A model generated the notes under the pieces. The model did no database searches and had not been told where the DNA came from. It saw only the letters and a program-made list of their open reading frames with translations. From Verrucomicrobiaceae bacterium UBA7681 (GTDB lineage Bacteria; Verrucomicrobiota; Verrucomicrobiia; Verrucomicrobiales; Verrucomicrobiaceae), in assembly GCA_002482965.1 (NCBI GenBank), contig DLGZ01000027.1, forward strand, positions 62,001 through 126,000: a DNA stretch of 64,000 nucleotides, given 5' to 3'. The translations under genes were made by a program, and so were the position numbers. Shown piece after piece: positions 16,292 to 25,656 of this stretch; positions within the stretch are counted from its first letter, which is position 1; every line of letters begins with the position of its first letter.

Positions 16292-17496
16292 GCGCGCAGT
16301 TTTTTGCGTAGATCGTTGATGCCGTCGCGGATGGCGAAGAGTTCAGCGCGGAAGTCGTTGAGCAAATCTTGACGGTCACTCCAATCGGGGGTTTTCATCA
16401 GTTCGTTCAATGCGGCGAGGGCCTCGTTGGCCCAGTTGAGACAGCGGCGTAGAATGGCGAGAGTATGACCGGTTTGGAATGAAGCATCAAAGTCATGCGT
16501 GCCAAGTGCTCCGGCCAGCTTGCCGCTGATGTTCATCGAGTTGCGGATGAAACGGTCGAGTGGCGAGCTGCCATCGCTCTTCACGGTGTTTTCGGATCGT
16601 TCTTCTTTGATTTCGGTCAGCAGCCGCAAGACGAAGTCATAGGCCATGGTTTGCAGCGGGTGGGCTTCACGCTCGCGCTCTTCCAGGAAGTCGGAGAAGG
16701 CTTGATCATCGAGTTCGTTCTCGATCCCGTCCAGTTCTGGCAGCGCTTCATGCCCCTCTTTCCAGGCTTCACCTGCAGCATCGTCGTCATCGGGCTCGGG
16801 GCTGCCGCGCAGAATGTGATCCCAGCCCATGACAAAGGCGATGCGTTCATCATGGAGGCCGTCTACGCCATATTTTTCGATGGCCTCCATGTGCGCGTCT
16901 GCGAGGCGGTCGGATTGCTTGAGTGATTTTTCCCAGGATTCCTCACTGTCATCGTCGTCATCATCGTCATCGTCCTTTGACTCGGGGCGTTGGATAATGC
17001 CGGCCAGCCAGTCGCGCATGGCGTGAAGGTTGCTCAGTTTTTGCGCCTCTTCCTCCGCCTCTTCCATTTCCCAAACCCACGCGGAGAGGCAGACCTCAAA
17101 ATTCGTGCCATCAATGAAAACACGGCCGTTCTCTGGGGAGAACCACTCGATATAAAGGTTGTTTTGACATTCGGTTGGAGAATCGACGAAATCATCCTCC
17201 TCGCGGCTTTGCTCCTGCTTCTCTGTCGCGGGGTGAACCTTCACTTTGCAGGAGATGGTGATGTCTCCGACGTGGCCCTTCTGTTTCGGCGGCAGGCTGA
17301 GGGACGTGGGCTGGGGCGAGGGATCAGGGTTGGTGAAAGTTATTTTGCAGCCAGCGACATCGCGCCAAGCATTGCCTCTCAGATCAATGATGACGGGATC
17401 CTCCCGGCCGACCAGCCAGAGCTTGCCGCGCACGTTGTCGCGAGTGGTATTGTCGATTTCGCCACGGATGACGGCGGTGTCGAGACGCAGGGCCAT
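16285..17496 (-). CDS. Uncharacterised two-domain protein, family copy B
   Basis: 403 residues from an internal ATG (17496); the open frame reaches 17532, adding 12 residues that copy A lacks. It is paralogous to the gene at 3214-4230: GNAWRDVAGCKITFTNP matches GNFLRDIAGCRVDFHNP, and NLYIEWFSPENGRVFID matches NLLFFEWFNQDHQRILI. Both end in extended helical regions, here closing with two helices around the last 45 residues. Copy B carries a run of nine Asp in its centre and is acidic overall. There is no signal peptide, so it is cytoplasmic. The function is unknown. Confidence 0.75.
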   Translation of the reverse strand: MALRLDTAVIRGEIDNTTRDNVRGKLWLVGREDPVIIDLRGNAWRDVAGCKITFTNPDPSPQPTSLSLPPKQKGHVGDITISCKVKVHPATEKQEQSREEDDFVDSPTECQNNLYIEWFSPENGRVFIDGTNFEVCLSAWVWEMEEAEEEAQKLSNLHAMRDWLAGIIQRPESKDDDDDDDDDSEESWEKSLKQSDRLADAHMEAIEKYGVDGLHDERIAFVMGWDHILRGSPEPDDDDAAGEAWKEGHEALPELDGIENELDDQAFSDFLEEREREAHPLQTMAYDFVLRLLTEIKEERSENTVKSDGSSPLDRFIRNSMNISGKLAGALGTHDFDASFQTGHTLAILRRCLNWANEALAALNELMKTPDWSDRQDLLNDFRAELFAIRDGINDLRKKLRAN

Positions 17497-17627
17497 GCGA
17501 CCATGAGAGCGTGGGCATGGCGGGAGTGTCAAGAGCGAGGGGGCTGGAATGACACTTCCCAGGGTTCGAAGTGCGTTCCACGGCTTGACTCTCCCCTCTG
17601 GCTCGCTTGAGATTGCCTGTCCGCGCC

Positions 17628-18332
17628 ATGGAATTAATCTCGATCGTCGAAGCCCTTCTTTTTGCCACCCAGGAGCCCCTGGGCGTGCCGCAGATGTGTG
17701 CCGCCGTCAAAGAGACGGCGAAGGACATCGTGGATGCTGCCAGCGAACCCGTGGGGGAAGGGAGCCTGATCCAGATCCCGGAGTGGGTCTCCCCATTGGC
17801 TGCCACGACTGAGGAGCAGGTGCGTGGTATTTTGGATGAATTGATCGCCCGCTACGCAGCGGAGAAGCATTCCTTCACCCTCGTCGAGCGTGCGAACGGC
17901 TGGCGCATCGCCGCCCGTGGCGAGTATGCCGAGTGGTGCCGCGCGCTATATCCCGGCAAAAAGGTGCAGCGCCTGAGCCAGCCCGCGCTTGAGACGCTCG
18001 CCATTGTGGCCTACCGCCAGCCGATTACGAAAGCCGGAATCGAAGCGGTGCGCGGTGTTTCGGTGGATGCGATGGTGCAGCAGCTCATTGATCGTGGGTT
18101 GATGAAGATTGAAGGCCGTGCCGATCTGCCAGGCCGCCCGCTGCTGTATGGCACCACGGAGGCTTTCCTCGATCATTTCGGCGTGCGCAGTCTCGACGAC
18201 ATGCCCAACGCCTCTGAACTTCGCCGCGTGAAACTACCGACCGCCGAGGAAGGTGCCGCCGCTGCCGAACAACCTCAGGAGCATCAGCTTTCCCTGGCTC
18301 CGGTCACGCCTGCTGCGGCAGACGATTCTTAA
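17628..18332 (+). CDS. scpB: Segregation and condensation protein B
   Basis: Subunit of the SMC-ScpAB chromosome condensin; two winged-helix domains. The block SQPALETLAIVAYRQPITKAGIEAVRGV is the family signature, followed by the GRADLPGRPLLYGTT wing and the FLDHFGV end. The ATG at 17628 matches the usual ELISIVEALLFA start; an upstream in-frame start at 17607 is less likely. A stretch of about 45 residues between the first helix and the first winged-helix core is longer than usual. scpA is not in the window. pheA follows after 21 bases. Confidence 0.92.
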   Translation: MELISIVEALLFATQEPLGVPQMCAAVKETAKDIVDAASEPVGEGSLIQIPEWVSPLAATTEEQVRGILDELIARYAAEKHSFTLVERANGWRIAARGEYAEWCRALYPGKKVQRLSQPALETLAIVAYRQPITKAGIEAVRGVSVDAMVQQLIDRGLMKIEGRADLPGRPLLYGTTEAFLDHFGVRSLDDMPNASELRRVKLPTAEEGAAAAEQPQEHQLSLAPVTPAAADDS

Positions 18333-18353
18333 CCCTTTTTTCTCCTGCGGCCC

Positions 18354-19439
18354 ATGTCCCTCGAAGAAGTCCGCAACAAGATCGACAGCATCGATCAGCA
18401 ACTGCTGCGTTTGCTCAACGAACGCGCCGAGCTGGTGCACGCTGTTGGCGAGATCAAACGCAAGGACGATCTCGACATCTATGTGCCGGGTCGCGAGGAC
18501 AAGCTGCTGCGCAAGCTGGCGGAGATCAACCGTGCGCAAAACGGCCGCCTCACCGAGCGGGCCATCCGCGCGATCTATCGTGAGATCATGAGTGCCGCGC
18601 TCGCTTTGGAAGACAGCCTCAAAATCGCCTACCTTGGCCCCACGGGCTCGTGGACGCACCAGGCGGCGGTGAACAAGTTCGGCCATTGCGTCGAGTACCT
18701 CGCTGAAGCCAGCACTGAAGGCGTGTTTGGCCGCGTTGCCGCGCAGACCGCCGATTATGGAGTGCTGCCCATCGAGCACTCGACGGAAGGTGCGGTGCAT
18801 CACACGCTGGATCACCTTGCCGACAGCGCCTTGCAAATCTACGCCGAGATTTTATGGAAGGCCGATGCCGCCGTCATGGCGCAGGGGGCGAACAGCACGA
18901 TCACCGAGATTCATGGACGGGCGCAGATGCTCGCACGTTGCCGTCCCTGGCTCATCCAGAGCTTCCCCGGCGCACAGCTGATCGAGTCGGCGAGTTCCAG
19001 CGCGGCTGCCAGCCTTGCGGCGCAGAATCCCACCGTGGCGGCTCTCGGGACTCCCCTGAGTGCTGAGCTGCACGATCTGCGCGTCATCGCCACCTCGCCG
19101 CGTGAATACGCCACCCAGACCCGCTTCATCATCCTCGGCCGCCGCTCCGGTCCGCCTTCAGGCAATGACAACACCATGCTGATGATCCATTCCAAGGATC
19201 GCGTGGGCGCGCTCATGGAGGTTCTGCAAGTCTTTGCCTCACGCAACGTCAACGTGCGCCAGATCGAAAACCGCCCGACTTCCTGCGGCACCCAGGCGCG
19301 CTTCTTCCTCGAAATCAGCGGCCACCATACCGATGCCACGCTCCAGCAGGCCATCACTGCCCTCGAAGTCGAAGGCATCGCCGTGCAGGTGAAGATCCTC
19401 GGCAGCTACCCGGCTCCGGGCTGGGTGGAGGAGAGGTAG
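18354..19439 (+). CDS. pheA: Chorismate mutase/prephenate dehydratase (P-protein)
   Basis: Bifunctional enzyme of phenylalanine synthesis. Residues 1-85 are an AroQ chorismate mutase (VRNKIDSIDQQLLRLLNERAE). About 88-265 are prephenate dehydratase (KIAYLGPTGSWTHQAA, VLPIEHSTEGAV, TQTRFIIL). About 275-355 are an ACT regulatory domain with GALMEVLQVF and IENRPT, the usual Phe feedback site. At 361 residues it is full length. Regulation is probably by Phe binding to the ACT domain. Confidence 0.95.
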   Translation: MSLEEVRNKIDSIDQQLLRLLNERAELVHAVGEIKRKDDLDIYVPGREDKLLRKLAEINRAQNGRLTERAIRAIYREIMSAALALEDSLKIAYLGPTGSWTHQAAVNKFGHCVEYLAEASTEGVFGRVAAQTADYGVLPIEHSTEGAVHHTLDHLADSALQIYAEILWKADAAVMAQGANSTITEIHGRAQMLARCRPWLIQSFPGAQLIESASSSAAASLAAQNPTVAALGTPLSAELHDLRVIATSPREYATQTRFIILGRRSGPPSGNDNTMLMIHSKDRVGALMEVLQVFASRNVNVRQIENRPTSCGTQARFFLEISGHHTDATLQQAITALEVEGIAVQVKILGSYPAPGWVEER

Positions 19440-19494
19440 GGAGATGAGGGCGTTCGTCCAGTTGCCTTCAACTCAGTCCTGACTTCCTTTAGCC

Positions 19495-20100
19495 ATGACG
19501 CGCTTGATCTCGCTCCTGCTCTTCCTCACGCTCCCTCTGGATGCTGAAGACACGACGAAGCCTGCAACTGAATCCGCGCTTTGGACGATGGCGGATTACA
19601 TGCGATTCTCTCCGGCAACGTTTCGTCTGCATCCGCCAGTTCTCCAGGTGATGGAGCGTGCGAAGATGGATGTTGGCTTGCTCAACGCGGCGATTTTCTT
19701 TGCCACCAACGCGGAGCGGGAGAAGCGCAAGCTGCCGATGTTCCAAGCCTCTCGTGCGCTGACGGCGTGCGCTTTCGAGCACTCACGAGACATGGCCTTG
19801 GAGAATTTCTTTTCTCACGAGAATCCCAATGATCCCACGAAGCGCACAGCCTGGCAGCGCATGGAGGCCAAGGGCATGAAAAGTGGCGAGCGCGCTGAAA
19901 ACATCGCCATGCGCACCACGAACGGCCTCACCTACCTCGCCTTTGCGGATGAGATGGTGAAGTTGTGGATGAACTCTCCGGGCCACCGGGCGAATATTCT
20001 AAACCGCAATCTCGCCTTTTTGGGCTGTGGCGTGCATGCCTGCACCTGTCCGAAATTTCACGTCTATGCCACGCAGAATTTCGCGTCAGTGGTCCCCTGA
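19495..20100 (+). CDS. Secreted CAP/SCP-domain protein
   Basis: 201 residues with a short signal sequence (RLISLLLFLTLPLDA) and a CAP (SCP/PR-1) domain. LNAAIFFATNAEREKRKLP, the helix with EHSRDMALENFFSHENP, and the motif WMNSPGHRANILNRNLAFLGCGVH, with its His and Glu residues, are characteristic. Such proteins are extracellular or periplasmic with a debated role (lipid binding or protease-like). The gene is convergent with the SUMF1-like gene nine bases downstream. Confidence 0.88.
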   Translation: MTRLISLLLFLTLPLDAEDTTKPATESALWTMADYMRFSPATFRLHPPVLQVMERAKMDVGLLNAAIFFATNAEREKRKLPMFQASRALTACAFEHSRDMALENFFSHENPNDPTKRTAWQRMEAKGMKSGERAENIAMRTTNGLTYLAFADEMVKLWMNSPGHRANILNRNLAFLGCGVHACTCPKFHVYATQNFASVVP

Positions 20101-20109
20101 ATGGCGTAC

Positions 20110-21330
20110 TCAGAGGCCGCGCACGATCCGAAGGCCGACGTGCGTTGCAGTCATATCTCCCGGCAGGCTGAAACGACTTGCGCAGCGGGCGTCAGCGGCG
20201 GTGTGCCGCCAGCTACCGCCTCTGGCGATGCAGTTTTTTCCCTTGTCAGGACCATGGGGATTGTCCAGCGGTTGCATCGGAGTTCCGTAGTTTGGATCGT
20301 AGAAATCCCAGCACCACTCGGCCACGTTGCCAGCCATGTCATAGAGGCCGAATGCATTGGACTGAAAGCTGCCAATGGCCGCAGTGTAGGGAGTGCTGCT
20401 CTTGAGGGGTTGCGCTGTTCCTTCATGCTGACATTTGTCATATTCGATGAGAGAGGACCCATGGTAGTTGGCCTGCTCATGAGTGATCTCGTTGCCCCAG
20501 GGAAAACGGTTGCCTGTGAGACCACCACGGGCGGCAAACTCCCATTCGGCCTCCGTGGGCAGGCGGTACCCATGGGCCCCCCAGTTGACATGTTGGTTGC
20601 CGATGTCCACCATGCCTTGGCGTGCGACATTCTGCTTGGTGGTTTCGGTGTAATAACAAGGCTTGAGGCCTTCCTTTTCACTGAGCGCGTTGCACCATTT
20701 CACAGCATCCCCCCAGGAGATGCCATAGACAGGGTGGTTGTGCGCTTTGCCGCTGCCATCAGAGAGGTCAGGATAGCCATGGTCTCGCCCCCACAGCCTG
20801 ACGTCTTCCCAAAGCTTCAAGGTCACTTCATGTTTGGCCATCATGAAAGGCCCCAGACTGACCTGATGAGGCCGTGCGTCCTTCAATCCATCCAAGGAAT
20901 CTCCCATTGCATAGGTTCCTCCCTTGAGCTCAACGAACTCAGTCTCGGGTGTCGGGGCAGGCGAAGATGAAGGCTCTGCACTCGGCAAAACAGCCATACC
21001 AGGCAGTGCTGGCATATCAGGCAGATAGGGAAGGGCTGTCTGAGCTTGCGGAGATGCGGAGAGCGGGTGGTTGAGGCCGAGAAGATAGCCGCAGGTGGCT
21101 GCGATGAAAACCCCGGTTCCAATGAGCCATTTCTGACCGGGCCGGCACCGCTGGTTGGGAGCCGAGGGTCGTGTGTAGAACGGCCTGTTGGTTATCGATT
21201 GCTGTTCATCCTGCCCGAAAATCTCAGGAGACTTCGTTGTTATAATCTGGCATGTCCCAGATCTTGTAAGTTCTACGTCACTCGTCATTGCGAGCTCTGA
21301 AATAGCTGTTTCATCATCTTGAAAGAACAT
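20110..21330 (-). CDS. SUMF1/formylglycine-generating-enzyme-like protein, membrane anchored
   Basis: 406 residues. One hydrophobic helix (WLIGTGVFIAATCGYLLGL, about residues 63-82) separates an N-terminal cytoplasmic tail from an exported SUMF1 domain: GGTYAMGDS, HPVYGISWGDAVKWCNALS, YRLPTEAEWEFAARGG, GLYDMAGNVAEWCWDFY and RGGSWRHTAADARCASR. This is the full order of the FGE-sulfatase family. Most bacterial members without the copper-binding Cys pair are not true sulfatase activators, and no sulfatase is in this window. Its promoter region is the 178-base gap before the MscS gene. Confidence 0.88.
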   Translation of the reverse strand: MFFQDDETAISELAMTSDVELTRSGTCQIITTKSPEIFGQDEQQSITNRPFYTRPSAPNQRCRPGQKWLIGTGVFIAATCGYLLGLNHPLSASPQAQTALPYLPDMPALPGMAVLPSAEPSSSPAPTPETEFVELKGGTYAMGDSLDGLKDARPHQVSLGPFMMAKHEVTLKLWEDVRLWGRDHGYPDLSDGSGKAHNHPVYGISWGDAVKWCNALSEKEGLKPCYYTETTKQNVARQGMVDIGNQHVNWGAHGYRLPTEAEWEFAARGGLTGNRFPWGNEITHEQANYHGSSLIEYDKCQHEGTAQPLKSSTPYTAAIGSFQSNAFGLYDMAGNVAEWCWDFYDPNYGTPMQPLDNPHGPDKGKNCIARGGSWRHTAADARCASRFSLPGDMTATHVGLRIVRGL

Positions 21331-21508
21331 GGTAATAAGCTGATTTATTCACAAAAAAGGTCTGCCGCCGTGTTTTCTGTGAGTATGCGCAGCAGTAAAA
21401 AATCGGTCAAATTTCCAATCGAATTTTGAGAGGTGCAATAGGCAAAAGATTTATATTGATGGGTCGCGCGTAAATTGGACAATCGGGCTTCCCAGATGGT
21501 GAAATGGC

Positions 21509-23074
21509 TCAAGCTGATTCAGGCCCAGCTACGGCGTGTTTGAGTGCTGAGATCCTGTCGTCAAGCCCTGTGCGGATTCGCGGCAGGCTTTCAGGATGAC
21601 TTTTGCGGATGAATTCGACGAGCTTTTCGCGGATCTCACAGCGCAGATCCCAGGCTTTCGAACCGTCGGCGGCACTGGCAAGAGCGCGCAATTCCAGGGT
21701 GCTGTCCTTGCTGTCGGTGACCTGCAGACCCACGACGCGACCATCCCAATGGCTTGAGGCTTTGACGATGCGAGTGAGTTCTTCCCGGAGTTCGCCAACG
21801 GGCGCACTGTAGTCCACCTGAAGAAAGACGGTGCCCAGCACTTCGGCGGTCTGGCGTGTCCAGTTTTGAAATGGCTTTTCGATGAAGTAGTTGATTGGCA
21901 GCACCAGACGGCGTTGATCCCAGATGCGGACGACAACGTAGGTGAGCGTGATTTCCTCGATGCGTCCCCACTCCCCTTCGACCACAACGACATCCTCAAT
22001 GCTGATGGGCTGGGCGATGGCGATCTGGAAGCCTGCCAGCAGGCCGGCGATGCTGCGCTGTGCTGCAACACCGATGATCAAACCTGCAATGCCCGCCGAT
22101 GCGAGAATGCTGCTGCCATATTGACGGACGGAATCAAAGACCATGAGCATGGAGCCCGCAGTGAGGATAATGACGACAGCGACGATTACTTTTTTGAGCA
22201 GGTTGGCCTGGGTGAAAATACGGCGGGCTTCATGATTATCCGGGGTGTCAAGCTGGTGGCGGCTGAGAAGCACATGCTCGAACGCATCCAGCCCCTGGAT
22301 GATAAGCCATGACATGCTGCCGATGAGGAACAGGCTGGTGATGCGATTGAACACCAGCAGCTTATCCGGGTCGAGGTTCAGAAGCGGCAGCACCATCAGC
22401 AGAGCGACCACAGGAAACACAAGGCGCACCCCTTTGCGAAGGATAGCGGCAAGGATCGCTGCGGAATGACGGCCGTCCTTGGCTGCCCAGACACGAAGAC
22501 GGGTGTTCACAAGCCTGACAAGGCGGACGGCAAACCAGGTAAGGGCGATCAGTGCAACTGCATCGGTGACATGCCCCGCAAGTGACTGCGCTCTGTTGCT
22601 CCCGTTGGAGTTTGCAAAGTGGGGGAACAGGGGCGTGAGCGTCCAGTAGATCCCACAAACCCAGATGAAGAGGTAGAGCGGGTGACGCACCGCATCGAGC
22701 AGGACTTGGGAGGCGCTCGGTGGCCGGTCTTCACCAGGCGGTTGAAGACGCCTGCCGATGGCTCTGTGGAGCCATGGGGCTCCAATGATGAGCACCAATA
22801 GCAGGAGTCCGCTGGTCAGGACTTTCAGCCAGATGATGCCCCGCCACGCCGGTTCATTCATCCATGCCACGGGTGTTGATGCAAGTGAAGCGCCGATGTC
22901 ATCAATGAAAGTGCCGAGCTTTTCACCCGATTCGTTCATCTGGTCTTTGCGGACAAGCGACGACTCACCTGAGACGGCAGCGGGCACCTGCGCCACCTCG
23001 TCAGAGAACAGTGGAAATGTCTGTCCCCAGACTAAAAATACGAGAAAACAGGCGCGTAACAGCATGAACTCCAC
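21509..23074 (-). CDS. MscS-family mechanosensitive channel
   Basis: 521 residues with an N-terminal signal-like segment, a periplasmic stretch and about five further hydrophobic helices. The MscS core follows: the pore-lining helix ASAGIAGLIIGVAAQRSIAGLLAG and the beta domain DVVVVEGEWGRIEEITLTYVVVRIWDQRRLVLPINYF, which match the family closely. It probably gates on membrane tension during osmotic downshock. Starts at 23074 or 23065 are possible. Confidence 0.9.
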   Translation of the reverse strand: MEFMLLRACFLVFLVWGQTFPLFSDEVAQVPAAVSGESSLVRKDQMNESGEKLGTFIDDIGASLASTPVAWMNEPAWRGIIWLKVLTSGLLLLVLIIGAPWLHRAIGRRLQPPGEDRPPSASQVLLDAVRHPLYLFIWVCGIYWTLTPLFPHFANSNGSNRAQSLAGHVTDAVALIALTWFAVRLVRLVNTRLRVWAAKDGRHSAAILAAILRKGVRLVFPVVALLMVLPLLNLDPDKLLVFNRITSLFLIGSMSWLIIQGLDAFEHVLLSRHQLDTPDNHEARRIFTQANLLKKVIVAVVIILTAGSMLMVFDSVRQYGSSILASAGIAGLIIGVAAQRSIAGLLAGFQIAIAQPISIEDVVVVEGEWGRIEEITLTYVVVRIWDQRRLVLPINYFIEKPFQNWTRQTAEVLGTVFLQVDYSAPVGELREELTRIVKASSHWDGRVVGLQVTDSKDSTLELRALASAADGSKAWDLRCEIREKLVEFIRKSHPESLPRIRTGLDDRISALKHAVAGPESA

Positions 23075-23130
23075 CTTGGTTCATAACTCACGCCATGTCC
23101 CTCAGAACAATGTCAGGCTATGCCCCAAGG

Positions 23131-25023
23131 TCAGCCCTCTGCCAACTGAGCCAGCACTTTAGAGACGGTGTTTTCGACACTGAGGCCGTGCTTTTTGCGG
23201 AGGACTGAGGGCGTGCCGTGCTCGATAAACTGGTCGGGCCAGCCGATGCGGACGACAGGGGTATGAACTCCAGCGTCGCTGAGCTCTTCTATGACGCCTG
23301 CACCGAAACCGTTGCGGAGAACGTGGTCTTCGAGGGTGCAGACGACCTTTACTTTTCTGGCAAAGGACGCGATGCAGACCATGTCGAGCGGTTTGATCCA
23401 GCGTGGATTGATGAGAGCGACGGAGAGGCCTTTGGCTTCGAGCTCTATCTTAGCGGCTTCAGCGATGGGGAACATGTCGCCGAGTGCGATAAGGGCGACG
23501 TCACTGCCGTCTGCAATGACCTCAGCCTTGCCGATTTCAAGGCGGACGGGCTTGTCCTTGGGCATGATGCCGGGGCCGTTGCCACGCGGGTAGCGGATGG
23601 CGATGGGGCCACTCTCGTAGCAGGCCATGGTCCAGAGCATGTCCACAAACTCGTCTTCATTGCGCGGCTGCATGTGGACGATGCCGGGGATGCCACGAAG
23701 GTAGGCGATGTCGAAGAGGCCATGGTGCGTGGGACCGTCATCACCGCTGAGACCACCACGGTCCATGCAGAGGCGCACGGGGAGGTTTTGGACTGCCATG
23801 TCATGCACGATCATGTCGAACGCGCGCTGCATGAAGGTGGAGTAGATGGTGAGGAAGGGCTTCAAGCCACGGGTGGCAAGGCCGCAGGCAAAGAGCGCGG
23901 CATGTTCTTCCGCGATACCCACATCGAAATAGCGCTCAGGGATTTCCTTTTTGAAGACGCTCAAGCCGGTTCCGCCGGGCATGGCTCCAGTGATGGCGAC
24001 AATTTTCTTGTCGGCCTTGGCGAAGTCGGTCACGCTGCGGGCGAAGACTTGGGAGTAGGTGGGCTTGTCGCTGGCTGCAGTTTCTCCGGTCTCGATGGTG
24101 TATTTGCCGAGACCGTGGAATTTGCCGGGATCGTTGAGGGCAGGGGTGTAGCCGCGGCCTTTTTCGGTGATGATGTGCAGGATCACCGGTTCATCCTGAG
24201 TTTTGAGGAACTCGAAGGTCTGGATGAGCAGCGGGATATTGTGACCGTCGATGGGGCCGTAGTAACGGATGCCGAATTCGTCGAACAGGGAGCTGCGGTT
24301 GGACGGTGTCTGGCTCTGCGGAAGGAGGATGTTCTTGGCGTGGTCTTCGACCTTCTTGGCGATGCGGCGTGCGTCTTCACCAAGTACGAACTCAAGCAAT
24401 TTGCCGGCTTTTTGATGCAGGTTCGCGTACGCAGGGTGCGTGGCGATGGAATTGAAGTACTTCGCAATGGCGCCGACGTTGCGGTCGATGGACCATTCGT
24501 TGTCGTTGAGTACGACGATGAGGCGTTTGGTATGCGCCGCGACATTGTTCATCGCTTCAAACACGGGGCCGCAGGTGAATGCGGCGTCTCCAGCCACGCA
24601 GATGACGTTTTCGTCAGTGCCGGAGAGATCACGGCCTGTGGCCATGCCGAGGGCTGCGGAGAGGGCTGTGCCAGCGTGGCCTGCACCATAGCAGTCATGT
24701 TCGCTCTCGGTGCGGAGAAGGAAGCCATTGAGACCGTCGTGCTGGCGGATGGTATGAATACGGTCCCAGCGGCCGGTGAGCATTTTATGCACGTAGCCTT
24801 GATGCGCGACATCGAAGACGAAGCGGTCCTTGGGGGTGTCGAAAACCCGATGCAGAGCGATGCTGAGTTCCACGACACCGAGATTCGGGCCGAGGTGGCC
24901 GCCGGTCTGGCTGAGGGTCTCGATGAGCGTCTGGCGGATTTTCTCCGCGAGTTCGGGCAGTTTCTCCAGCGGCAGGGCTTTGAGGTCGGCAGGGGAGTTG
25001 ATGGCAGGCAGTTGGGTATCCAC
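23131..25023 (-). CDS. dxs: 1-Deoxy-D-xylulose-5-phosphate synthase
   Basis: First enzyme of the MEP isoprenoid pathway; thiamine diphosphate dependent. GGHLGPNLGVVELSIALH, the FDVAHQGY block, AGHAGTALSAALGMA, NDNEWSIDRNVGAI, GPIDGHN and the C-terminal GLSGDDGPTHHGLFD block are all present. I chose the GTG at 25023 (MDTQLPAI.., 630 residues), seven bases after the xseB stop codon begins, because it matches family length. The in-frame ATG at 25134 would add 37 low-complexity residues and overlap xseB by 107 bases. The TPP motif begins GDA rather than GDG. It supplies precursors for the polyprenyl synthase type of gene at 7952. Confidence 0.9.
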   Translation of the reverse strand: MDTQLPAINSPADLKALPLEKLPELAEKIRQTLIETLSQTGGHLGPNLGVVELSIALHRVFDTPKDRFVFDVAHQGYVHKMLTGRWDRIHTIRQHDGLNGFLLRTESEHDCYGAGHAGTALSAALGMATGRDLSGTDENVICVAGDAAFTCGPVFEAMNNVAAHTKRLIVVLNDNEWSIDRNVGAIAKYFNSIATHPAYANLHQKAGKLLEFVLGEDARRIAKKVEDHAKNILLPQSQTPSNRSSLFDEFGIRYYGPIDGHNIPLLIQTFEFLKTQDEPVILHIITEKGRGYTPALNDPGKFHGLGKYTIETGETAASDKPTYSQVFARSVTDFAKADKKIVAITGAMPGGTGLSVFKKEIPERYFDVGIAEEHAALFACGLATRGLKPFLTIYSTFMQRAFDMIVHDMAVQNLPVRLCMDRGGLSGDDGPTHHGLFDIAYLRGIPGIVHMQPRNEDEFVDMLWTMACYESGPIAIRYPRGNGPGIMPKDKPVRLEIGKAEVIADGSDVALIALGDMFPIAEAAKIELEAKGLSVALINPRWIKPLDMVCIASFARKVKVVCTLEDHVLRNGFGAGVIEELSDAGVHTPVVRIGWPDQFIEHGTPSVLRKKHGLSVENTVSKVLAQLAEG

Positions 25024-25027
25024 AGGT

Positions 25028-25375
25028 CTAAAAAAGTCGAATTTCGCTGCCTTCAGTCTCGGCGGTTTTACGGCGGCGGGCTGGGGAGCGGAGTTTTTCG
25101 GTGTCTTCGGCGCTCTCGTCGTTATCAGCGGCATCGTCAAATGAAGTGAGCGAAGCTTTGCCACCTTCTAAGTCGGCACTGATTACATCTACCCGGCGGC
25201 GGGCACCATCGATGCGCTGACGGCAGAGCTTGAGGAGCCGTACTCCGTCTTCGTAGCTGGAAATCATTTCCTCCAGAGAGAGCTGGCCGTCCTCCATGCC
25301 TGCCACGATCTCATCCAAGCGCTGCATGGCGTCTTCAAAGGAGGGTTCGTCGGACTTGGGGCTGGGTTTGCTCAT
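25028..25375 (-). CDS. xseB: Exodeoxyribonuclease VII small subunit
   Basis: 115 residues. The first 75 (FEDAMQRLDEIVAGMEDGQLSLEEMISSYEDGVRLLKLCRQ) are the conserved XseB helical hairpin. An extra acidic then basic tail of about 40 residues follows, longer than usual. The large subunit xseA is not in the window. It is coupled to dxs: the dxs GTG begins four bases after the xseB frame ends, an arrangement seen in many bacteria. Confidence 0.9.
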   Translation of the reverse strand: MSKPSPKSDEPSFEDAMQRLDEIVAGMEDGQLSLEEMISSYEDGVRLLKLCRQRIDGARRRVDVISADLEGGKASLTSFDDAADNDESAEDTEKLRSPARRRKTAETEGSEIRLF

Positions 25376-25656
25376 GGTGTCAATTCACTAGCCAAGGAGG
25401 CACGGAAGGGCGGCCATTATCCGGGCTTCAAAGGAGGCCGCAAGCAGGAAAAGCCGTGCATGAAAGGCATTTGGAACCCCCATGGTAGCGGCAGCGGACT
25501 CAGAATGACACCGGGTGGGGTGACGAGAAGTTGAGTTTTGCCCCCCCATGTATGTTCAAGCGGCGGTCAGGTTATAAGTTTTCAAAGTCTCTGAATATGA
25601 AATGATTCATTAATTATTGAATTTATATTTAGTGTGGATAAATTAATGCTTAGCCT
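25376..25656. other. AT-rich intergenic promoter region
   Basis: 281 bases between the divergent xseB and PEP-CTERM genes. I see no gene here. The last 100 bases are AT-rich, and TTGAAT, sixteen bases, TAAATT at about 25617-25644 is a plausible sigma-70-like pair for the rightward gene, but the match is weak. Confidence 0.35.

Noticed and set aside
20110..21330. The SUMF1-like gene as a true sulfatase activator
   Set aside because: No sulfatase is encoded nearby and the copper-binding Cys pair is not evident.
23218..25149. A 643-residue open frame on the plus strand
   Set aside because: It is antisense to dxs, with an odd composition; dxs motifs are clear on the other strand.
25134..25164. 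Starts of dxs inside xseB
   Set aside because: Would overlap xseB by more than 100 bases and add residues outside the family length, so the GTG at 25023 was preferred.
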